NCBI GenBank assembly: GCA_032158295.1
Contig: CM063244.1
Coordinates: 24,033,930-24,097,929 of the forward strand
Origin: Pycnopodia helianthoides
Taxonomy: Eukaryota > Echinodermata > Asteroidea > Forcipulatida > Asteriidae
Direction: 5' to 3'
Length of the DNA: 64,000 nucleotides
Of this stretch, positions 23,001 through 30,842 are shown piece after piece. The position numbers and the translations under genes were made by a program. The notes beneath the pieces are model-generated. The model was not told the DNA's origin. It did no database searches and saw nothing but the letters and a program-made list of their open reading frames with translations. Each line of letters opens with the position of its first letter. The first letter of the stretch is position 1.

Positions 23001-25638
23001 GCTGGACAATGCACACAAAACATGTAACATGCAAAGTTGTTTGCACATGGCTGGACAATGCACACAAAACATGTAACATGCAAAGTTGTTTGCACATGGC
23101 TGGACAATGCACACAAAACATGTAACATGCAAAGTTGTTTGCACATGGCTGGACAATGCACACAAAACGTGTAACACGCAAAGTTGTTTGAACATGGCTG
23201 GACATGAATTAGTGTCGGATCTCGACAATAATTAATTTTTAGTTTTTGTTTAACTACCACTTATCATTGGCAGATTTTTTCATGCAATACCTGAAATGAA
23301 AGCTTGTAACTTTCTTGAATCATACAAATAGCTGTTCAAAATTTGAATCAAAATTTTGGAATCAAATCGGCCCCAAAACAGACCTAGCATCTTTAAATTT
23401 AATGGACATTTTCTAGTTTTTTCCTACAGACTCTCCACAAACTGAAGGGTTACCTTTTCTCCTTCACATACGCAAAGCTCATCTGTTCGCGATGCTTTTT
23501 TCCGTTCAAATGGTCTGTGAAACATTTCTTGGAATTTCCCTTGATGTCACAATGCCTGCAGTAGTAGTGGTCACCAACAACGTATGTGTCAAGAAGCTCT
23601 GACAGTTTCAATCCAAGATCAAGTTTGTGAAGCTGGACATCAGTGAATCTATCCTTGGCAAAGTTTGGGATAATTATTTGTTTATCCTTGCCTCTAAACT
23701 TCATCTCATTGTTCATTCGAAGCACATAGACGATATTGCTGAAAGAGCATCCTAGAAAAGGAGGATAACAGTGAAACTATTTTGATTAAAACGAGAACAA
23801 AGGAAATCACACATCCTGTGCTGATCCACTAATAAAGCACCATTTCAAAAGACCCCTTGCAAAGGCTGCCATCGCTGTGAGGTCAAACAATGCAACGAGC
23901 ACATCCTTTCGCGCCACGCACAACTCTCAGCCATTGATAGGCATTCCTGGAGCTCTGTGAGGGCGCTGTTTGAGCTTGAGCTGTCATAAGCAAGGGGTCT
24001 ATAAAGAGTTATGACAACAACAAAAAAGTGGAATGCAGCTAGGTTTTACCAGTATGCTCTAGAATACAGTTCATACTATATTACACGATACTATACTCAG
24101 CAAAAGCAGTACATATAGCGTTCTTTTACAATCCAAAATTGTACCATAGCGCTGTGTTGATATAATATACTGCAGTATAGAATCAGGGGAAAGACCTACA
24201 ACCAGAGATAAAAAGAGCAATGACACCGATTGTGTATTAAAACAGACCTGCAGGTGACCATTGTGTTAATTGCAGCCCACAAGATCACCCTATTAAGGGT
24301 CCAGGAGCTCACTGGGAATGTACATAAGGGGCATTTTAGGCTCTTGTTTGTTGGTGCGAGACTGTTCCATTATTCCATTCAGTGTCCACAGGAAAGTCAG
24401 CTGCAGCATTAAATCTGTGGCTCTGGAATGCCCTACAAGTTCTTGAAAAGTCCTGAAAAATGTTCTGCCTAATAATGATTAATACAGGTCTTCCAATTGG
24501 TGAGAGTAAATTCAGTCCATGGATTTGATGGATGTGGATTTGTTGAAGCTGATCTTCATGATTAGTTTCATACATATTAATTTATACCGCTATTGTTGTA
24601 GGCCCTCTACAATATGTCAACTTGCATGAATGAGTATGTTCACCTTGCAGAGTGCACCCAGAGCAACTTCTAGATCGCTGGTTAATACGAACGTTCACAT
24701 CAGTGTTGTGATCACGTGGTGACACACACGCGTGAATGATGTTACTGTCAGGTGACCTGGGCCCAATTTCATGGCTCTGTTTACCGTAAGCAAAGAATCG
24801 GCGCTTGCGGAAGCAGGGAATTCCGCGCTTACGTCAAGCGTATTTCACGGGTTAGCGGGGATTTTCGGCTTGTGCGCGTGCGTACTCCACGTTACTAGGC
24901 ATTCTACGCTTACACAGCTAGCGCAGAAATTCGGCGCTTGAAAAGTAAGCGGAGAATGGTCACCGCAAGCGCAGAATTCGGCGGTAAGCAGAGCCATGAA
25001 ATTGGGCCCAGCTCGCACCAATAGCAAGTGGTCAAAATGGCAGCGAAGCAATCATGTAAATTTGTTGTGCGCAAGTTAGAGTTTACTTAGCGCATAACTG
25101 GTATAGCGTAATTTAAGTTAATGTCATATTTTTCGTTACGCCTGCAAAATGCAACTCAGTGAGGCTGGAAATTTCGGTAGAGAATGACAATTTTCTGTGC
25201 ATTTTTCCCACCCACAATTTTTCTGAGCAAACAGTTAGTGAGTCACAGCATGCAAGATGCAAGACTGAACCTAACTTGTGAATTCAAACTGCATTAGCTA
25301 CATGTTTGGTCAGCGCTAGCCTGATCGGAGTGGTACAAGGGTTCTTCACTCGTGGCCAGTTTTAGGCATCACTGTGTGTATACAATTAGTGATCATCGTC
25401 TAAAGGAACCAGAGTCTGAACTGCAATGTATGACAGGTTCAGTTTGGTTTGATATTAAACTTCCGCCACAGTATTCAGTCTACTCACCTGTAGCCGATGA
25501 TTCGAGAGGCTTGAACCGGTTCCTGAAGACTTCCCCCATCTCTCCTCTATCAGTCATATGGCACTGATTATTTATTTCGAGGAACTTTAAGAATTTCCGA
25601 CCAACAGCCAAAACATTTGTTTTTCTGTTCCGCGGCAT
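2035..25638 (-). CDS. MOV10-family SF1 RNA helicase with N-terminal zinc finger
   Basis: Coding exons in transcript order: 25638-25488, 23751-23454, 22177-22043, 21320-21229, 20691-20594, 19751-19615, 18852-18751, 18245-18089, 16781-16639, 16478-16348, 14689-14527, 10734-10561, 9990-9881, 9143-8947, 7643-7417, 6632-6450, 4721-4542, 2645-2557, 2281-2035. All are bounded by AG and GT, and the phases agree except between exons 10 and 11, where a small exon (3n+1 nt) seems to be missing. The product is about 1,005 aa, the size of vertebrate MOV10. It has a C2H2 finger near residues 115-137 and helicase motifs [40 protein letters not shown] and VAVTRAK. MOV10 proteins are cytoplasmic 5'-3' RNA helicases acting in mRNA decay, small-RNA silencing and transposon restriction; that role is inferred by family. 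The start ATG (25636-25638) lies 21 nt inside an exon, because an acceptor-like AG at 25660-25661 suggests an upstream noncoding exon. MOV10 versus MOV10L1 is not settled; the overall fit is best to MOV10. Confidence 0.92.
3303..3376 (+). repeat. tRNA-derived SINE head
   Basis: A tRNA-like segment has an A box (TAGCTCAGTTGGTCGAG), a B-box-like GGTCCAAGTTC, and ends GGCTAG/CTAGTC that can pair as an acceptor stem. The anticodon arm does not look functional. A second copy follows at 3440 after the same lead-in (CTGCCAACATTAGGGCTA), so this is a SINE and not a tRNA gene. It lies in the intron between helicase exons 17 and 18. Confidence 0.7.
3440..3700 (+). repeat. tRNA-derived SINE, second copy with body
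   Basis: The tRNA-like head (ATAGCTCAGTTGG, then GCAGATTCAAGTCCTGC) is followed by a body with TTTGTTTGTTCAACCG and CAGTTTCCCTTGTGGTTTAT. The same body words recur near 58064-58245 and 61383-61530, which establishes a family. The 3' end is approximate. Confidence 0.7.
3738..3905. repeat. Foldback element
   Basis: Arms of about 59 bp are inverted copies with a few mismatches. The left arm runs from GTAATAGTCTCTTTTT to AGGTGAGATTAAGT and the right arm from ACTTATCTCACCTC to AAGAGACTATTAC, with about 50 bp between them. It is intronic to the helicase. Confidence 0.75.
3961..4195 (+). repeat. Dispersed repeat, copy 1 (CAGCGGGTACCAACCGCATC family)
   Basis: Shares ATGCTGATTT, AATTATCAAGA, GAGAAAACAGC and then CAGCGGGTACCAACCGCATC with 62583-62825, in the same order. 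The second copy lies in an intron of the other transporter gene. No coding potential is seen. Confidence 0.65.
6118..6215 (+). repeat. Dispersed repeat with ACTGTTCGAAACG and GGTTGTACCCGCAA
   Basis: The words ACTGTTCGAAACG, an AGAGCCAACACTC-like segment and ATGGTTGTACCCGCAA occur in the same order here and at 48290-48375. This is a two-copy family within the window. Confidence 0.55.
6713..7118 (-). repeat. tRNA-derived SINE (GGCCGAGCGG head)
   Basis: Read on the minus strand, it starts with a head containing GTGGCCGAGCGGATAAG (a tRNA A box of the Leu/Ser type). It continues through AGCAAGACACTTAAACC and ends at TATAAATACAGTTATTATT, a trinucleotide tail. Related copies lie at 10136-10440 (plus) and 1468-1640 (minus). 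It sits between helicase exons 15 and 16. Confidence 0.7.
7930..8262. repeat. Two-copy direct repeat of about 150 bp
   Basis: TTCTTGAGCTATC...TTTTGTTTTAGC...ACAACAGGCTT...GACCAATACACAC recurs about 150 bp later with moderate divergence. It is intronic (helicase exons 14-15). Confidence 0.6.
8474..8633. repeat. Foldback element with GCAGTTATGGGGTCCTTCC ends
   Basis: The left end GCAGTTATGGGGTCCTTCC is matched in inverse by AGAAGGACCCTGTAACTGC at the right end. The interior is partly self-complementary. It is intronic to the helicase. Confidence 0.5.
10136..10440 (+). repeat. tRNA-derived SINE, plus orientation
   Basis: The head GGTCGCGGCCAAGCGTTC is followed by TCAGCAAGACACTTTCGG, GTCGTTGGTCCCGTGTG and GAAGGGGTTTGCCCCGGTG. 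These are the same body words, inverted, as in 6713-7118. It ends near the donor side of helicase exon 12. Confidence 0.65.
11549..11630 (+). repeat. SINE-like tail fragment
   Basis: GCCATGAGCGTCACTGA, GGATATGAGCGCTATGTAAG and then an ATTATTATTATT tail resemble the 3' end of a SINE. It lies immediately upstream of the large minisatellite. Confidence 0.4.
11921..14190. repeat. 26-bp minisatellite, about 87 copies
   Basis: The unit GGTCTGGTGTGCTCAAC followed by WTTCAAATG (26 bp) runs almost without interruption for 2.27 kb. Variants differ at ACATT/ACTTT and CAAAT/CAATT, and single-base indels are common. A flank segment TTAGTCACGTTTCTACTTG occurs at 11896 and again at 12020, so an early duplication included the flank. 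Divergent units with AATCAATCTGG cluster at 13550-13640. Because 26 is not a multiple of 3, long open frames appear in all three plus frames; they are by-products of the repeat. It lies in the intron between the helicase exons for motifs I and Ia. Confidence 0.97.
15837..16243. repeat. Foldback element of CCAACTATAGTTGG words
   Basis: The left arm (15837-15925) carries CCAACTATCATTGGGACTGG, TAACTTGAGTG and GGGGCGCCCAATC. The right arm (16134-16243) carries the same words inverted, with GGGACCAGTTCCAACTATAG duplicated. About 200 bp of unique sequence lies between. It sits in the intron where the small missing helicase exon is expected. Confidence 0.65.
18526..18717. repeat. GGGCCCAATTT foldback MITE, copy next to helicase exon 7
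   Basis: Starts at CCCAATTTCATAGAGCTGCT and ends with AGAAGCTCTAT...ATTGGGCCC, its inverse. The interior word AGCAATATTTTCT is shared with copies at 26330, 42977 and 49687. It ends about 34 bp from the donor site of helicase exon 7. Confidence 0.8.
20000..20440. repeat. Degenerate repeat with CCATTCATTTTT words
   Basis: Words such as GCCCATTCTTTTG, CCCATTCATTTTTC and GGCCATTCATTTTTTAG, each after a TTC..ATATGGA-like or TTATGGCAG-like segment, recur at roughly 60-70 bp. It looks like an old tandem array. An open frame at 20000-20383 follows from it and has no recognisable domain. Confidence 0.35.
22293..22687. repeat. TTAAAGGAAC-ended MITE, copy 1
   Basis: Begins TTAAAGGAACGTTACAGAAT and ends with the inverse ATTCTGTAATGTTCCTTTAA, about 395 bp in all. 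It is near-identical over most of its length to 34474-34867 and 46058-46430, which are in the opposite orientation. The TTAA at each end could be a target-site duplication of the piggyBac type; this is inference. It encodes no protein. Confidence 0.88.
22907..23205. repeat. 49-bp minisatellite, six copies
   Basis: The unit includes ACAATGCACACAAAACATG and GTTGTTTGCACATGGCTGG with period 49 bp. The first five copies are essentially identical; the last differs by a few bases. It is intronic (helicase exons 2-3). The open frames seen on the minus strand are produced by the repeat. Confidence 0.95.
23454..23751 (-). other. Helicase exon 2: C2H2 (U1/matrin-like) zinc finger
   Basis: This exon encodes a finger with spacing C-x2-C-x12-H-x5-H ([15 protein letters not shown], then DHLNGKKH), predicted at residues 115, 118, 131 and 137 of the joined protein. 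The long linker and the HLNGKKH ending resemble the RNA-binding U1-type/matrin-type class rather than tandem DNA-binding C2H2 fingers. It lies upstream of the MOV10 core and is in frame with both neighbours. Confidence 0.85.
23851..24000. repeat. GACCCCTTGC-ended foldback MITE, copy 1
   Basis: Ends AGACCCCTTGC and GCAAGGGGTCT are inverse. The interior has GCACAACTCTCAGCCATTGAT. It is related to 38085-38247 and more distantly to 43308-43477. It lies in the first coding intron of the helicase. Confidence 0.75.
24757..25012. repeat. GC-rich foldback element with GGGCCCAATTTCAT ends
   Basis: Ends CTGGGCCCAATTTCATGGCT and AGCCATGAAATTGGGCCCAG are perfect inverses. The terminal word matches the MITE at 26330, but the interior differs (GGCGCTTG, GAATTCCGCGCTTAC, GCGCAGAATTCGGCG) and is much richer in GC. 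It may be a separate subfamily. Confidence 0.8.
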
Positions 25639-26329
25639 GATTCAAGCGCCTTTCATCAACTGCCATGGAGAAAAATTAAATTTGTAAACAAAATTATCTT
25701 GAATACCTGTTGAAGAATTGGCTATTTGAAAAGTAGTATACACATAATCAGTTAGCAAAATCCTAGTCTCAGCCAGGTTGTCAAAACAATGTTACACTAA
25801 TGCCAAGAAGCTCCACTTAACCACAACCTTAATAACCCTGTATGACTTTTTACCAATGCATATTAAGCTCTAGACGAATGTCAACCATGGAGCCCTAGGC
25901 TACAGTATAAAGGTATTTTTGTTATATATTTGACATCGTACTACCGCAGATGTCTTTAAAAAAAAACTAACACCAGCTAAATCTCATAAGTGATAGGCCT
26001 CGTCAGTAAAGCAGTAATGGAAACATCAAGACAATGAAAATGTGGAACTGGGAGGAAAACCCAAAACAGGGAAAATACACACTCAGGTCGGGACTGCAAA
26101 TCCAACTTTACATGCATGGCTCCAGTCTAGGAATCGAACTGCGGGCTCCACGGAGCTAAGGGGCCTTTCAGAATAGTCAATATTAAAAAATGTTTATCTT
26201 TTTTCGAAATTGTGGATGGGTGGATCAAAACAAATAACTGAATAATCGAAGTTCAGTCTGCATTTAAAATATTAGAAAACAAAATTAACAAATGAAAAAG
26301 AAAACAAAAAAAACCAAGCTGCTGGCCCA

Positions 26330-26525
26330 GGGCCCAATTTCATAGAGCTGCTTAAACACAAAGAGTAGCTAAGCACAACAAAATTATGCTTACCTGTATA
26401 AGGTTACCAGCCAAACTACCATACATACCACATGTACAATTTGTGACTGGTATCCCGCTCATTTCTGCTTAGCAGACAATTGTAAAGCAATATTTTCTGC
26501 TTAAGCAGCCCTATGAAACTGGGCC
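26330..26525. repeat. GGGCCCAATTT foldback MITE, copy 2
   Basis: GGGCCCAATTTCATAGAGCT at the left is matched by AGCCCTATGAAACTGGGCC at the right. The interior shares AAGCACAACAAAATTATGC-like and AGCAATATTTTCTGCTTAAG words with the copy at 42977. It is about 195 bp long with no ORF. Confidence 0.85.
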
Positions 26526-28435
26526 TAGATCGTCGTCTGACACGTCTATGTGCTGTTTGCTCGGCCCCTAGTACAAGTATGTGCTGTTACTTCAGTCCAC
26601 CTACCTTATTTACTCCTAGATGAATGAGGGATGAGGTTCGATATGTGGAGACGATAGCGGATCGAACCTCATAGTTCTAGGAGTACACCTTCCTATGTTA
26701 TTGCTACCTTTGAGTCCTCTGCTCCATTGTTTAAGCCAGGTAGTTAAAGCCATTGAAAACTACTGATGTTGGAGACCTTTGATCTAAAATACCTGCTTCA
26801 TTTGAGGTATTACTTTGTTCATCAGTGCAAAGGATATATATTATTAAGTCATTCAAGATTTAAAAACCGAAATTTGAGGTGGGTGGGTGAGTCATTACAA
26901 TTTTGACATATTTTAAAATTGACTATTCTGATCGAATGGCCCCTAACTTAGGCAGGGAAGAAACCACCGACTCACTGAGCCAACAAAATTGTTCTAAAAC
27001 GTCACTATAAATAATAAGTAACCAACTTTCCTGGTGAAAATGTGAGGCAAAAATTAAGATGAAATTCAACGACAAGCATTTTAACACTGCTTAAACCTAC
27101 CTCTACGAAGCAAGGCTTATATAAAGAGAGGGGAAAGCCCCTGCTTTCCTTTACACTGCAGTCTTAATTGAGTTTCTCAATACCACAGAAGAAGGAAACC
27201 CGTCCTGCTGACGACGTCCACAAACACTGTGAAATACTGTTCTCATCAGTCGAGGGAAATCCCCTTCTGAGAAATGAAAATCGTCGAGTGCGCATGCCTT
27301 GAACTTGATCAAATGACGTCATTGATAAGTAGTTGGGGATTTCCCCAGCCTCGCTACCTTTGTGCAGCGCGCCGTATCGATAGCATAGGGCGGCCACTAA
27401 ATAAAGTCAAATATAGCATACAGTGCACAAAATACTTTTAATAAAAAATAATTGGAAGTCTCACAACTTTTTACAGCGAAGGAAAAATTATCCATGTTAC
27501 TTGATCGAGAGCTCCGTGTTGCGCCGCTTTGATCCGGCTGTGTGAAAACACAAAGTCCCCGTAGCGCCACCACTCGGCAGACTTATTCCTGTTGTTAAAT
27601 CAAAATCATTTATTTATCAGTCTAACAATTTTAAGGGAAATTAAGTCGTTTATAATTTTTGAATTAATTATTTTACAAATAATGTTTGTGTTTTTTTTTT
27701 TACAATTACTAAGTCATCACCACCCTCTAGTTTTTATTTAACACACCATACAACAACCAATGAAATTGTCACAATGGTTAATTGAGTGAAACCAATGAAA
27801 AACGAATACTTCTCCGGAAGATGAATTTTGTAATCATTCGATTTTTTCCCGAATAATTGTTTTCCTCCCATAATTACCTTTCTAGCGGGGTAGATTGGGG
27901 AAATATTCGGGGAATTGTGCCTTTGATGATACAACAACAAGCAGGGAATTTGGCACACAGTCAGTGAAAGTCATAAGAACAAATATTTGGCTATAGGACC
28001 ATCGATACGGAGCTTATAAAGAGACATAGGTGGGGGGGGGGGGGGGTTAAGGAAACAAATATTCACAAACCCGCGGCTCGCGCACGTGCCTGCATTGAGA
28101 CACACTCCTAACTGTTGACAACGCTGTTAGCGTGCAGGCTGAATATGTGATAGCCCTAGTGGCCTTTCACTTTCGTATTACACTACAGTGACCTGTGTAC
28201 AGCACAGGGGAAGAGTCCTATATAGGCTAAATATATGACTGCTAGCATGCCTCCACGCCGTCAACAATGGCGTCTGTGTCTCTGGCATTGATCTACATAA
28301 TACTGTAGATCAGTATAGACCTTTCCATTGTTGATAAACAAACCGCGCTGGTTGGCATGGAAGGCCGAATGTTAGCAAAACACTCAATCGTGTTAATAGA
28401 TGTTTCAACAAAATTTTAACATTTTCTGCAAACTT

Positions 28436-28846
28436 TCAACTAAGTAAAGTACCTCTCATGATTGGTTGCTTTTTTCCAACAAATTCAACACCATTTTGAA
28501 TATTTTGTGTCACATTGTTACAAACTGTGGCGATCTGTTTTTGTTTAGCATTTATGGCTTTCCATATTTTTCCGACCTCGGTTGGCAAAAACTCGGGCTG
28601 TGACGTTGCAATAGAAAGGTCTATAATGTAGATCAATGTATATAACTCTATGGTTGCTACACACACAGACAGACCAACAGCACCTGTGGAAATCAACGTC
28701 TGGATACCGTAATTTTGACAGCACCCGACTATTCCCAAAACCACGGGCAAAATCCGTGAGAACGCAAGCGAAACAGCGTGTAAAGCAATGGGCGAGTATG
28801 GCGTGTCAATTCGCCTAATGTACAATGTATGTGCGATGTTTCTCAT
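28436..28846 (-). CDS. Uncharacterised ORF, 136 aa, doubtful
   Basis: An ATG-initiated frame of 136 codons with two hydrophobic stretches (HAVSLAFSRILPVVLGIVGC and a run ending in ATIELYTLIYIIDLSIA) and a polar C-terminal third. I recognise no family. It is open longer than the AT-rich surroundings would predict. However, the segment GAAAGGTCTATAATGTAGATC near 28614 resembles a word at 28300-28325 in inverse (GTAGATCAGTATAGACCTTTC), so it may be part of a foldback element. No splice partner is seen. Confidence 0.2.
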   Translation of the reverse strand: MRNIAHTLYIRRIDTPYSPIALHAVSLAFSRILPVVLGIVGCCQNYGIQTLISTGAVGLSVCVATIELYTLIYIIDLSIATSQPEFLPTEVGKIWKAINAKQKQIATVCNNVTQNIQNGVEFVGKKQPIMRGTLLS

Positions 28847-29180
28847 TATATGCGATGAGTGTCATACATGTGCAATATTCGTTTTATGTACGCAATATAT
28901 GTAATAAATATGCCATAATTTGTAATACGTGCGATAATTTGCAGTATATATATGTGATAATTTGTAATATATATGCGATAATTTTTTAATATATGCAATA
29001 ATTTTTTTTTTATATATATTTGATATTGTTTAATATATATTATATGCGATCATGCGATAGTTGTTTTATATATTTGATAATTTTAAAATTATATGCGATC
29101 ATTTGTATGCGATGTTTTGTGATATACATATGCGATAATTTAGTATACAATATGTGCGATGTTACATATGTTTGTTCTTA
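28830..29180. repeat. Degenerate AT-rich array with TATGCGATAATTT
   Basis: The word ATATGCGATAATTT and variants (TGTGCGATGTTT, TATGCGATCATTTG) recur at about 15-40 bp across some 350 bp, separated by ATATAT runs. It looks like a decayed minisatellite. Short open frames across it are not convincing. Confidence 0.55.
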
Positions 29181-29539
29181 TATAATATGTGCGAAAACGG
29201 AATTGTGGGATATAGTATGGCTTCCTGTCCACTTGATCCCCGTATCCTTGATGTTTTAGCTTCACAAATGGAAAGCAGAATTTGGCTCTTATTAAGAAAG
29301 AAAGCCACACCCCCCCATATAGTTCTGCAAGCGATTTCTATTATCCAGTGCAAAGTTCATTCTTGTTTGGCCGACCTCCTAATCAGAACTTTGCATTTGC
29401 ATAATGAAATAATTAGGTATCCATGCGGCATGTAGAGGCCTATCAGATTTGGCCGACTGCACACTCATGTACGTTAATTATACGTCTACGTCCGTCCCTT
29501 GCGTTCACTTATGGGACAGACCAACTAAAAAACGTAATA

Positions 29540-29780
29540 TTTAAGTTTCGGTTGTACGTTGTCTTTTCGTTGTATTTTGGTATTGTCAAAACGTACCGTG
29601 TTTTGGTGATCACGTTGTCATCACGTTGTATTTTGGTATTTCAAAAAAAGTAGCCTACTATTCAAGTTGTGACAGCCACGTTGTCTTAACCTTCAAACGT
29701 TGTAACCATCACGTTGTGGCCTTGTAGTTTTTAATATCACAACGTAGTGACTTTGTTTGTACCATCACTTTGTGACATGA
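29540..29780. repeat. CACGTTGT-rich degenerate repeat
   Basis: CACGTTGT or ACGTTGT occurs repeatedly (for example GATCACGTTGTCATCACGTTGTATTTTGG), along with an inverse ACAACGTAGTGA. The period is irregular and there is no coding signal. Confidence 0.5.
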
Positions 29781-30131
29781 TGTATTTTAGTTTAAAGTGC
29801 GTTTATAGTGTCAATAGTGTCAATTCACATTTTAATCGGCCTTCGAAATCTAGTAGCTGAATCAAAAATAACATACACGTACTTACTGTTGATTTTACGA
29901 ACTTAAAAAAACAGTAAAACAATTTTTTTTTAAAGCCCGCGTGTTGCAAATCTGAAAAGGCCGAGGTCACGATTGTTGCGACGTGACGTCACTTACATGA
30001 CTGACTATCAAGCACGCCACGATAGCACACCCCATTGTTTACATGCTCAGCTCCGCGAATAACTGTTGCTGTCTATGGATGAACTCCCAGATATTTCACT
30101 AAACCCGTCAGAATATACACTGATTTCCTCT

Positions 30132-30341
30132 CAATTTTCTTCACTGGAGTTTTCTGAGTCAGACATGCTTGCTTCTTGTGAAATATCTGCAGCGGCTGAA
30201 TGCGTGGTCACGAATACAGTGCGTGGTCACTTCCACCATGGAGTTTATTGCTCCATGCTTCAAAACGCAATCAGTCACTGCAGAATATATTTCACAAGAA
30301 GCAAGCATGTCTGACTCAGAAAACTCCAGTGAAGAAAATTG
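30132..30341. repeat. Long hairpin upstream of the GPCR
   Basis: The left arm (30132-30192) includes TTCACTGGAGTTTTCTGAGT and CTTCTTGTGAAATAT. The right arm (30278-30341) is its near-perfect inverse. The loop of about 85 bp contains TGCGTGGTCAC twice. An ATG-initiated frame from 30066 reads through the left arm with an acidic start (MDELPDISLNPSEY), and the inverse arm would encode the same short stretch on the minus strand. It lies 500 bp upstream of the GPCR start. Confidence 0.85.
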
Positions 30342-30842
30342 GTTGAAAATATGGTTGGAGCGCGCATGCGCATCCCCCTATCATAATTACTATGGTAGAA
30401 TTAGCGAGCATGCGCTGTAACTGGATGAGAGATAATAATTCCATGTGCGGCCACAGGCTGCTTTGATCGTGACGACACAGCCCCTTTATCGATCATGCCG
30501 ACCCGGCCTCCTTATGTAACAGGAAAACTTTTTTGTTTTTATATTCTTGTCCACTCAAGTACATTCATCTTGTTTGGGGAAAGTTAAGTACAGTGAATCT
30601 TATTCGGAGGGGGAAATGAACAATAGCTAAGATTTTAAATTTCCATTTTTATAGGGCGACCTCAACGTTCATTGGATTTGATGTTAGTTATGTGAATCGG
30701 TGACTTTGCCGAGAGATTTATAAGGAACTGCACCTTGATGCGCCTATTCCTTTTTCAAAACGAACCAGGAGTGAAACTACAAACAACTGCCACTACGTTG
30801 TGCACTGTACATTAGATTAGCCTACACGAACTTGTCAAAACC

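Larger units (their letters stand above)
25660..30842. other. Intergenic region between helicase and GPCR
   Basis: The two genes are divergent, so both promoters should lie here, but I see no clear TATA or initiator that I can assign. Contents listed separately are a MITE (26330), a weak ORF (28436), AT-rich and CACGTTGT repeats (28830-29780) and a hairpin (30132). A noncoding helicase exon is likely somewhere upstream of 25661. I see nothing assignable in 26530-28430 beyond short homopolymers, including a G run near 28034-28047. Confidence 0.6.

Noticed and set aside
22655..23260. 201-codon minus-strand frame with a Cys-rich repeat
   Set aside because: Produced by the 49-bp minisatellite plus part of the MITE at 22293-22687. 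It lies between two helicase exons and is not in their reading frame.
27060..27420. Small nuclear RNA or other short noncoding gene
   Set aside because: The segment is somewhat GC-richer and has a TATAAAGAG-like word, but I could not match it to U1, U2, U4, U5 or U6 and see no Sm site in a sensible position.
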